A stretch of DNA of 64,000 nt from positions 248,001-312,000 of the forward strand of contig CAZGQO010000001.1 of NCBI GenBank assembly GCA_964527925.1, in the 5' to 3' direction. This document shows positions 55,001 to 63,300 of this stretch, one piece after another. How positions within the stretch are numbered: the first letter of the stretch is position 1; the number at the start of each line of letters is the position of its first letter. A model generated the notes under the pieces. It ran no database searches and was not told the DNA's origin. It was given only the letters and a program-made list of their open reading frames with translations. The DNA comes from Ch128b sp964527925 (GTDB lineage Bacteria > Bacteroidota > Ignavibacteria > Ch128b). Position numbers and translations under genes: made by a program.

Positions 55001-57201
55001 ATCTTTTGCCCATTGAAAGTACTTGAACCAGTTCTAAAATCTTTTACCACACCCTGGCCAAGTTGTGGGAGACCAATATCTGAACCAATTAATCGAGCAT
55101 CAAAAATTGTGGGTGGAGGTATTGGTGGCAACTCATATTCGCCCAACTCAGAATCAATTCCATCAGTAGCTGTTGAATCGAGTCCCATCTTGAGTGATTG
55201 TGAGAAGAAACCATCCGTAACTACAATAGGGAATTCAACTTGTGGATGAGGTCCCTCAACAATAACAAACGTTCCATCACTTACATCAAAAACAGCTGGA
55301 TTATCTACAGATTCAACTTTCAATAACATATTAGGTACTGGTGTTGAAGGTGTTGATACCGCATAAAAACCTGTATTTGGGACATTGCTTGCTAATGTCT
55401 GCCAAGTATTACCACTATCTATGGAAGTTAATAGATTAACATTTCCTGTAAGATTTTGTGATTTCCAGACAATTATTTCTTGTCGATTAGCTACAAACTG
55501 CTCGCCTCCATTAGGATGTAATAAAGTTACATTAGCCTGAATCGCAACAGAACCAATTTTATAACCTGTTAATAAATGGGGTGTACCCTGATTAAATACA
55601 CCAAGAGTAATACTTCCAACATAAGCTTGATCTGTTACAAAAACACCACCACCTATTGCATCTGCGGGGAGATGATGTGTAATTAAAAAGCTATCTACTT
55701 TTGCACCAGTAGAAGCAAGTAATTTATAAAGAATTTTTTCATCCGTTGCTGAACCACCATTTAAAACCCAGATATATGGTCCACCTGAAGTTAAAGTATC
55801 ATATGCTAAACCAGACATTCCTGTTAAACCGTGAGTAGCAGCAGTAATAGTTTGTAGCGTGGCTCCTGTTTTGCTTACTAAAACTAAATTCGTGTTCCAG
55901 TTGGATACCCAGAATGCATTATTTGCAGCATCGTAAGCAATTCCACGTACTGAAACTGGCGAAGTGAATGCTATTGTCGCAGTGAATGTTGAAATATCAA
56001 TTTGATAAACAGTTGTTGATGCAGTGCTGCCATATAAATATTGTCCATCCCATGCAAGATCTCTAATACCAGATGTCGAGGATAATCCAGAGATGGTGAA
56101 TGAATCTATTGAAGTACCTGCTGTATTAATTCTATAAATTTTATTTTCATTCCATTTAGTTACATAGAAATAATTACCAGCATACTCAGCACCGTAAAGT
56201 GATATACCACCAGGATATAATGAAGAGAAATTATGAATGAAATCTCTATATAGTTCTTCTGTAACTGATACACTCTTTTGTAAACTATCATTCTGTGAAT
56301 TTAAATCCCCACTTAAGGTTGTATAAGCCAAAACCTGATAAGTACCTTTGGTTGGCGGAGTCCATGCAGGGAATTCTAAAGTATCAGCTTCGCCACTATT
56401 AAGTGAACTCACATTTAATACTTGATGATATCCTCCTGGTTCGATCTTCAAATGAGCTTGAAATGTACCTGTTGGATTAACACCAAAATTCTTCACAACA
56501 ATATATGGAGTTGTCCCTAAAGTAGTGTGAATAGTTCCTGGTTTTAAGATAGCTGCAACACCAGCATCTAAAGCAACAGGTGTTTCAACAAAAACACTAT
56601 CAACATATAATCTTAATTGATCTGTTTCTTTATATCTGAATGCAACAAAAACATTTTGATTTGCATAGTCATTCAAAGAAACCTGGAACAGTTGAACAGT
56701 TGTAGGTCTGAATGCAGCTATTCTCGTATACCCCGAAGGAGGTGTACCACCTGTTGTTGAGACTAAAATTTCTACAGAATCAGTGTAAACGGTTGATCCT
56801 TTAGCATAGAAATTCAGAAATGAACCTGGATTTACAAAAAATTGATGAGTAACAAGCCAATCATCATTTGGTAAAGTAGCGCTTTCCCATCTAACCGAAG
56901 CAGATGCTGTTCCAAATATTGGTGATAATGTATATCTTATCCAGGTATATGATCCACCATCTAATTGGTAAACATTCCAACCTGTTGGTGGAAATGTCGT
57001 TGCTTCAAATCCCTCTGACCAATTGACAACACCCATTGGTTTATAATTTACCGTCGCTGGAATTACAAAAGAGATTGAACCATTTTTTTCTAATTCTTGC
57101 TTATAATTTGGATTTGAAGTAAAGAAACTTTCTTCATACTGGCTAAAAGCCATGTTGAAGAAAGATATTAAAAGGACAAGTGATAAAAATAACCTTTTCA
57201 T
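49060..57201 (-). CDS. Giant exported multi-repeat surface protein (2713 aa) with T9SS sorting domain
   Basis: I start at the ATG at 57201 (signal peptide MKRLFLSLVLLISFFNMAFSQ, GGAG upstream); the frame from 57342 runs back through the intergenic hairpin and is implausible. Order of modules: choice-of-anchor-J jelly roll (NWSEGFEATTFPPTGWNVY), a six-bladed-looking propeller, PNGGE Ig-like, ELPP domain, PNGGE, ELPP, PNGGE, YCF48-like propeller, PNGGE, second YCF48-like propeller, PNGGE, second copy of the first propeller, PNGGE, third ELPP domain, FnIII-like domain and the sorting domain (YPNPFNPSTKIKF ... KKMLLIK). There are six PNGGE and three ELPP copies. It lacks the GWNL pair. No catalytic motif; adhesion or surface structure is the likely role. 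Confidence 0.9.
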   Translation of the reverse strand: MKRLFLSLVLLISFFNMAFSQYEESFFTSNPNYKQELEKNGSISFVIPATVNYKPMGVVNWSEGFEATTFPPTGWNVYQLDGGSYTWIRYTLSPIFGTASASVRWESATLPNDDWLVTHQFFVNPGSFLNFYAKGSTVYTDSVEILVSTTGGTPPSGYTRIAAFRPTTVQLFQVSLNDYANQNVFVAFRYKETDQLRLYVDSVFVETPVALDAGVAAILKPGTIHTTLGTTPYIVVKNFGVNPTGTFQAHLKIEPGGYHQVLNVSSLNSGEADTLEFPAWTPPTKGTYQVLAYTTLSGDLNSQNDSLQKSVSVTEELYRDFIHNFSSLYPGGISLYGAEYAGNYFYVTKWNENKIYRINTAGTSIDSFTISGLSSTSGIRDLAWDGQYLYGSTASTTVYQIDISTFTATIAFTSPVSVRGIAYDAANNAFWVSNWNTNLVLVSKTGATLQTITAATHGLTGMSGLAYDTLTSGGPYIWVLNGGSATDEKILYKLLASTGAKVDSFLITHHLPADAIGGGVFVTDQAYVGSITLGVFNQGTPHLLTGYKIGSVAIQANVTLLHPNGGEQFVANRQEIIVWKSQNLTGNVNLLTSIDSGNTWQTLASNVPNTGFYAVSTPSTPVPNMLLKVESVDNPAVFDVSDGTFVIVEGPHPQVEFPIVVTDGFFSQSLKMGLDSTATDGIDSELGEYELPPIPPPTIFDARLIGSDIGLPQLGQGVVKDFRTGSSTFNGQKIHEVKYQRGPLARVTNSGITLYWSLPENVTGRLQDIVTGNNIDVQMVSNGSYTVTNPDLYDKLKITYTYTYTPPPVYEIKVLYPNGGEVLRRGSNIVVAWKSDLGGTVRILASLDGGATYPVVIDSVPNSGVYGSKIGFDTPEGTQWKVKIQSVESPSIFDESDGTFTIQGMKLAYLDNPFVISDGQSSVGLMYGLDPSATDGLDPALGEAELPPPPPTGVFDGRFVGTDIGIPQLGQGTLKDYRQGNGTFSGDKIHEIQYQMGSGDSLRLFWYLPSNVTGLLQDFFGGSLVNVPMAGAGKFTVPNPGILNKLKITLTYTPEPATVQVVQPNGGENLIVGQNYQIVWNATGISNVKLQYTTDGGANWIDIATVPARTAGKVRLENKHPKDPNAYIEGNLGTYNWTVPNTPSNQCKVRVSDAANPSTYDESDNFFTISAPMTEGWVVQSSGTTAALYSVSAVNENVAWACGAGGVVIRTTNGGQTWQTVTSPRAVDAYVIWGVSEDKALVGTSGATDAKIHLTTNGGQTWTDVYTVPGGFLNVIRMVDANNGWAEGDPVGGNWTLLKTTDGGNTWTSLATIPQASGEFGWNNSGWDKSGYMWFGTNNSRVYYSTNNGASWSFAATTSTNSFAVAFDNNLVGIAGFETGILNRSTNAGSSWNSITSPATANVTGIATVTNNEFFIASGGSVWKTPDAGNSWTMSYGGTGSIYHLSFVPTLIESQPAAGWAVGASGLVLMYRRQIQQPSVQVVQPNGGENWPVGSTQNIIWNASFISNVKLQYTTDNGASWIDIATVPAAKVKKVKLDGYSPKDPKGTISGELGIYAWTIPNTPSTQCKVRVSDASNPSLYDESDNTFTISEGVIGENWTVQNSGTTATLYSVSTVDANVAWATGTGGVVIKTTNGGATWVTVTTPRAVDAHVICGIDTNKALVATNGSADAKIHLTTNGGQTWQDVYTVAGGFINVLIMFDDMNGFAEGDPVGGNWVLLKTTDGGFTWTSAATLPQAGSEYGWNNSGWRVGDSLWFGTNNSRVYKSTDRGANWSYAPTTILNSYSIAFGNAQKGVVGSETGTANRSTDGGNSWAAISTPVTGNILGMTSVSENEYWFTSNTNVYYTSDHGTNWSTSFTGSATLYHLHFKGLGGQNAVGYAVGANGYLVKYFRGPVTPQVVVVSPNGGENWPVGSMRQIVWNAQAVQNVKLEYSTNNGSTWNYIATVPALSKSKVDENSEVESHSKEQLGVYNWTIPNTPSNQCLVKVSDTTNPAVFDVSDNVFTISTAVPGVQLQFNYDISALAPGIYSVYGSEFDGQYFYLTRWNEPKMFRVNKSGTQIDSFTVTGLPSGGFRDLAFDGQYLYGSNNTTTVYRIDRNTFTATAAFTSPVAVRGISYNAAQDAFWVANWSTDIVLVNRSGTTLYTIPASQHGFTGMSGNAYDTLSPGGPYLWIFSGGIDTDPKVLWKINPTNGQRIDSINVTDILPAGAIGGGLWVTDQFEAGTVTLGGSSQAVPHRLFGFKIYQIGPVPGTVTVLSPNGGEVFYKGQWQLITWKSFEFDNKVRIKISPDSGVTYFEIANNVPNNGVFAVQVPNDAQSGDSYKIRIEAQTDSTKYDESDGVYSITTATYTLPMVDLPMIISDDERSRTLRFGLDTAASDSIDAQFGEEELPPPPPAGVLDGRFIGDDIGLIFGQGLALDYRNGRTNVPSIKVHELKFQKGSGNYIVINLYLPADVTARFESLVPGFDTTVSGVARVVVADSMINKLKMTLNYFPGSALGTFNLFGPINNALVTARQNDSTLITFRWYKAKNAVAYRLRMGVPAIPPFMLDTPSNNSGTDSTFTIRQYELFNIFSKPSYPTDTTVTGQWAVWAYGIAGDSVRSNSVYSIRLRLVKFVGVDDDAPIPNEFVVYQNYPNPFNPSTKIKFGLPEDGMVSVEVYNIVGEKVATLVNENMRKGYHEIRFDATGLQSGVYFYKVNAGKFSTVKKMLLIK
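50420..51150 (-). repeat. Second copy of an internal propeller module in the giant protein
   Basis: This segment encodes FDGQYFYLTRWNEPKMFRVN, AFDGQYLYGSNNTTTVYRID and AAQDAFWVANWSTDIVLVN. They closely follow the N-terminal copy encoded at about 55520-56220 (AGNYFYVTKWNENKIYRIN, AWDGQYLYGSTASTTVYQID, AANNAFWVSNWNTNLVLVS). The two copies lie about 5 kb apart and have clearly diverged, so the duplication is old rather than an assembly artefact. Boundaries are approximate. Confidence 0.8.
51515..54031 (-). repeat. Tandem duplication of a PNGGE + YCF48-like propeller module (two copies of about 420 residues)
   Basis: Copy 1 (about 52776-54031) and copy 2 (about 51515-52772) both run from QVVQPNGGEN through the IDIATVPA, CKVRVSDA and YDESDN segments. 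A YCF48/Asp-box propeller follows with GTTAxLYSVS, GGVVIxTTNGGxTW, AKIHLTTNGGQTW, EGDPVGGNW and WFGTNNSRVY. Many positions differ, so the copies are diverged paralogous modules within one protein. Boundaries are approximate. Confidence 0.85.
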
Positions 57202-57232
57202 AGGCTCTCCTTTTTTACTGATTATTGTTAAT

Positions 57233-57259
57233 CCCGTGCATTCAGATTGAATGCACGGG
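57233..57259 (-). promoter_or_regulatory. Perfect 12-bp inverted repeat between the two giant genes
   Basis: The arms CCCGTGCATTCA and TGAATGCACGGG flank a three-base loop. It lies 46 bases after the stop at 57306 and 31 bases before the ATG at 57201, ahead of a GGAG ribosome binding site. No T-run follows on either strand, so it may be a weak terminator, an mRNA stabilising or processing hairpin, or a protein-binding palindrome. Function not determined. Confidence 0.7.
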
Positions 57260-57305
57260 TAATTAACTGAAATTTCACTTTTATTTGATTTCACAATCGT
57301 ATTCA

Positions 57306-60300
57306 TTATTTCACCAGAATCATTTTCTTTACATCTTTCCACTTAATTGTTTCAATTCTGTAGAAGTAAACTCCAGATGTCAACTCACGAGCATCAAAGA
57401 TAACTGAATGATATCCTGCTTTGAATTCTTCGTTAACTAATGTTTTTACTTTCTCACCAAGAATATTGTATACTTCAAGCAGAACTCGCGAATTCTCTGG
57501 CAACGCAAATCGAATAGTTGTTGAAGGATTAAATGGATTTGGATAATTCTGAGCTAATTCAAATACTGTTGGTATTACAACCTTCTGCAATCTTAATTGT
57601 GTGAGAGAACTATTGCTTATTTCTTTTTCTTCATTATTTTTAATCAAATCTTCGAAAATTTTGCCATCAAGCAGATCACTTAATCTATATACTTCATTTT
57701 CTTCAAAGTTTTCAAGCTTAACTTTAATCGGGAATTTAACAGAATTCAGTTGGATGACATAATTCTCAATTGATTTATCTTCAACATACTTATCAGTTTC
57801 AAATCTAACATCAAATGCACCATTTGGCGGAATTGGTGGTAATTCATAGGAATTGACTAATTTTTCCTTCTCAACCAAATATAAGCGTGTTTGATTTCCA
57901 TCTGCATCAGTTACCAAGATAGATGGCCATTTCGAATCAATAGTTTCGACATAAATATCTTTTCCTAACGACTTTGGATATGTAGTTGTTAAAGTCAGTG
58001 TTCCATTTTGTTTTACCTTAACCCAGTATCCTTTACCCTGATTCAAATTGTTAGCCTGTACATAACCATTGTTATATTCAAAGAATGGTGATTGAATAAT
58101 TCCTGACGGTGAAGAAGAAACACTACTTACTGGCACTGGTTTATATGCCGCACCTATTAAATTCCAACCTTTCTTAACTGGTATATTCAAAACATAATCA
58201 GCGGGTGCAGTAAATGTATGCTGTTCTTGCTGAGTGAATTTTAACCAGTAACCAGTTCCAACATTAAGTGTATCTTTTCTTACATAGCCAAATTCATCAG
58301 CAAAAGAAAATGCATTAGATACTGCACTCGGGAATAGTGAACCTTTACTCATATTTTGTAATCTCAACGGAGGTGAAACTAAATTCCAACCACCAATCGT
58401 CCAGAAAGTAACTTCCTGTGGAGTATTAACATTTATGAATGTGAAGTTTATATCATAAACTGTATCTACTCCAACACTTGTATCTTTTGTTGCAACGAAT
58501 GGATAGTAACCACTTGGTGGTGTAGCTCCAACTCTATAATCTCCAGCATAAAGTCCTGAGAATAGATAGTTACCAGTTGAATCAGTAACCAAAGAATCAA
58601 GTAGGTTACTTCCAGGTAAACGATATAATTTCATAGTTACACCCGCATTTGATGTAGCACCACCAAGAAATACAGTTCCAGCAATTGCTCCAGTTGGTGG
58701 TGCCTCATATGTAAAGAGATATCTCGCCGTATTTTCAATAAGTTTCTTTGCCGAAATCTGATCAGTCATTCCTCCGATATTGAATGTAAAGAATATGTTA
58801 TCAGCACTTGCAGGATTTGGATTTTTATCATTTACAATTATTCCACCACTATCTGGATAAGTTGACCAGGCACTAACGGGATAAGTTCTTGCACCTGGTA
58901 AAACCGTCATTGCATCTCTTTCACCAAATCCAGTTCCTGCGAAAGCTAAGCCATCCGGAATTGGATTTGGAATGCTATTGATTGGATGTGCTGTATCTTT
59001 CTTATTCAATAAACCACCACTTACATCACTTATCCATCTATCGACAAATAGAACTTCCTGTCTGAAGAGCTGATCATTAGTACCTGTGGATCGATACACA
59101 AAACCAACTTCACCCCCTTCAACCCATGTTTTCTTTCCAAGAGTATTTGCAAAGTTTCGTATTGCATCACGTTTTGCTTGATCATTAAATTGTACAGATG
59201 TTTTTGCACCAGCAGATAAAATCAAAACATCATAATTCATCAGAACAAGAGTATCTAATGAATTAAATGTCACCAGGTCAGCATTATAACCCAATGAATC
59301 TAATGTAGCTTTAAATAGATTTGCCGAAGCACCCAAAGGCGATGTTAAATCAACTTGTCCTTGTTTTTCCTCAGAATATCTTCCTTCTATTGTCGCATCA
59401 TCATCAACTATTAAAATATTTCCAAGAGTTGGAGTCATGGTAACATTTAATGTTAGACTGCCTCCATTAGGCAGGACTGTATCTTTACTTACAGTCTTAA
59501 AACCTGATTTTTTGAACTGAATAATTACCTGACCTGGATTAACACTTGTGATTGAATAATTTCCAGCCGCATCCGTTGTATCAACTTTATCTGGTTGATT
59601 AAGAACTTTAACAACAACACCGCTATTATCTGGTTGACCTTGGACAGTTACAGTTCCATTGATTGTACCAGGTACAAGAGGTACAAATGTAAAGTTAATT
59701 CCTGAAATAGAACCACCAGGTGATAAAGATGTATCAACAGATTGACTATATGGGAACCATCCTGTTGGTGCCACAGCTGTAATCCGATATGGACCGTTAT
59801 ATAATGAATCAAATCTATAATTTCCACTTGAATCAGTATAAGTCACTTTGCTCACTGTTCCAGTCAATCTAACTTCAACACCACCGCTGTTTGGTGCACC
59901 TTGTAAGGTCACCGCACCAGAAATTGAGCCCAATGGTGCTGCTTCCTGATTGAACAGATAAGTGACAACATTTTCGATTAATTTCTTAGCAATTGTTTGA
60001 TCAGTAATTTGTGCAATATTAAATGTGAAGAAGATATTGTCTGCACTTGATGGATTTGGATTCTTGTCATGAATAATAATTGAACCACTATCTGGATATT
60101 GACTATAAGTACCTGCAAAGTAGATTCTCTTAGGTTCCCAATCTACTCGCATTGCATCTCTTGTATAAAGAGAAGTACCAGTGAAAGCAATATTATCTGG
60201 TAATGAATTTGGAACATTCCATATTATATGATCTGGCAATTTTTTAATCAAAGTTGAACTCGATGCATCACTGACCCATCGACTTGTGTATAATACTTCT

Positions 60301-63300
60301 TTTCTAAACATTGAATCAGCTGTAGTTGATGTACTTCTGAAGAAATATCCTAATTCACCACCTTCTGCTAACGTCTTACCAATAGTTGTTGCATATCTTC
60401 TTATTGCTGTTCGTTTACCAGCATCATTAAACAAATTGGTTGATTTAGAACCAGTTGAAAGAATTACAAGATCATAATTACTTAAACTATTTGTATCCAA
60501 TGCCGCGAATGAAACTAGATCGGCATTATATCCTAAAGAATCCAGAACACTCTTAAACAAAGTAGCAGAAGCACCAAGTGGAGTTGTCAAATCTGCTTCA
60601 CCCTGTTTTTCTGGATTAATCCTATCCGCTTCACTTACATCATCATCTATAATCAAAATATTCCCAAGTGTTGGATTTAATGTCTCATTCAATACTAGCG
60701 AACCACCATTACCAAGTGTTGTATCTTTAGTTTTTGAACCAAAACCCTGTTTTGAGAATTTAACCAGAACCTGACCAGGCATTACGCTATCAAGCTGATA
60801 ATTTCCACTTGTGTTTGTTATTGCTTGTTTTCCGGGTTGATTTAATACTTGAACCAAGACACCACTGTGATCAGTTTGACCACTCAGTGTAACCTGACCG
60901 CTTATAGTTCCTGGGAATATCGGAACAAAAGTGAAATTAATATTTAAAACTTGATTTCCACTAACAACTGTATCTTTGGATTGACTGTATGGGAAATATC
61001 CAGATGGAGCTAAAGCTGTAATCCTATATGCACCATTATAAAGTGAATCAAATGAATAACTGCCATCTGTTGCAGTAACTGTTGAACGATTTACCATACC
61101 AGTAAGATTAACAGTTACACCACCATGGTTTGTAGCTCCCTGTAATGTAACTGTTCCAGAAATTCTTCCAACCGGTGCTTGTTCTTTAGCCATTAAGTAA
61201 TCAGCAGTATTCTCAATTAACTTCCTTGCTGAAGATTGATCATCCATCGATCCTATACTGAAAGTATAGAATACATTATCAGCACTAAAAAGATTTAGAT
61301 TTTTATCATTTACAATAATTCCACCACTATCTGGATAAGTTGACCAGGTACTAACTGGATAAACTCTCGCACCGGGTAAAACTTTCATTGCATCTCGAAC
61401 ACCAAAACTAGTTCCAGTAAATGTTAAATTATCTGGAATAAGATTCGGATTTGAGTTTATTGGATGTCCTGCTAGTTTTTTATTCAACAAACCAGTTGAA
61501 ACATCGCTTACCCAGGCTTCAGTGAATAGTACTTCCTGTCTGAACAGTTGATCATTAGTACCAGTTGAACGGAAGTAATAACCTACTTCACCACCTTCAA
61601 CCCATGTCTTCTTACCAGGTGTACGAGCAAAGTTTCTAATAGCGTCTCGTTTTCCTTGATCATTGAATATGCTAGTTGTTTTTGTGCCGGCTGATAAGAT
61701 TACGATATCGTAATTTGCTAATTGATTCGTATCAAGATTTGCAAAAGTCACTAAATCAGTAAGATAACCAATGCTATCAAGTGTTGCTTTAAATAATTGT
61801 GCTGATGAACCTAACGGTGAAGTTAAATCTGCTCTAAACTGTCCTTTTTCAGGACTGATTCTCTCCATCTCGCCAGTATCATCATCAACAACTAAAACAA
61901 TTCCTTTAGTTTGAATAATTTTAAAGTTATAGTAACCAGATTCTGGTGCGTAAGTTACATTTTGGTTTATTGCAATATCTCGAGCAACAACTCTATAAAA
62001 TATTGAATCACCAACAGCAACTTGTGTTGTATCTGAGTTAAATGTTCCTTCCCAATTATTATTACCGAGATAGCTCAAATTAAATCTACTTGAATCTGCA
62101 GGAGAATTTTTATACCACTCAACCCAGACACTGTCCACGCCAATATTATCAGTTACAACTGTCTTAACAACTGAAGGCCATTTAATAAATGCTTGATCTC
62201 TTAATGGAGTATGTGTAATCACAGGATTTACTGTATCCTGAATAATCAAGAAACTGTTAAATCCAGTTGAACTTGGATGATAACCAAAATTAGGAGTTGC
62301 AGCTAGATCTTTTGCAATGATTCTATAATAAACAGTATCTCCAACATTCAATAAACTCGAGCTAATATTAAATACACCTGTATATTGATCATTTCCCTGA
62401 TAGGCTAATCTAAATTGTCCTGATGTTCCATTCCAATTTACGTTGAAGTTAACCCAGACTGAATCAACTCCAATATTATCAGTAACTGTTGCGTTAACAG
62501 ATGGGGGCCATGTTTCCCTGTATTGATTTGGTAAAACTGTGTGCGTTATAACTGGTGGTTGATTATCTGTAGCAGCTTCAAATTGAAATACATCTTGCGG
62601 AGCCCCTCCTGGTAATGTTGCAAAGCTTCCAACACTATCTTTAGCATAAATATAATATTGATAGATCGCAGGTAGCCCATTTCCTGGAATGTTTGCAACA
62701 AAACTATCCGTTGCAACTATGGACATTAAGAGTGAATCGAATGCCCCTGTCGTTCCTCTTCGCCAGAATACTTTTGCCTCTTGAATTCCAATACTTCCAG
62801 TAATTTTTGCAGCAACAGTATATGGTCCATTGAGATTTTCGGTATTAGGTAATTTTGTGTGATTAATTTGAATGAAGAAAACTTTTGCTGTATATGCTTG
62901 ATGAAATCCCAATCTATTATCATTCCAGAATGGCCAGACAACACCATTTTTAGCAGTTATTCCAATATAATCTCCCTGATAACCTGAAGCTAAACCAGCA
63001 ATTGCACTAGGTAAATGTGCCCTGTCAGAAACTTTAATATCTTCCCAGGTATCTCCTCCATCAAGAGACCTTGATAAATAAACCTCAGTTGAGTCGTTGT
63101 TAGGATAATTTCTACTATCATAATAAACTATATTCACCGAACCGTCTGCAGGATCTACAGCAATCGCTGGAAACCATTGATCCTTATTAGCTGATTCTGA
63201 ATTTACTTTTACTGGAGCTGACCAAGTATTTCCAAAATCGGTAGACTTGACTAAATATACATCTGGTGGTTGACCTGTTCCAGGTCTTGCTGCATAGGTA

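Noticed and set aside
49060..57342. Longer N-terminus of the giant protein from 57342
   Set aside because: It would translate across the intergenic hairpin and a ribosome binding site and would bury a typical signal peptide about 47 residues inside the protein.
1206..60477. Plus-strand open frames of 60-130 codons (for example 3896-4150, 12187-12549, 18211-18600, 54132-54503)
   Set aside because: All lie antisense within well-supported minus-strand genes, show no family motifs, and are low-complexity or biased in the way expected for reverse-complement shadows.
58430..61910. Assembly duplication as the cause of the triple repeat
   Set aside because: The three copies differ at many residues and in the number of trailing beta domains, so they are diverged modules rather than collapsed or duplicated reads.
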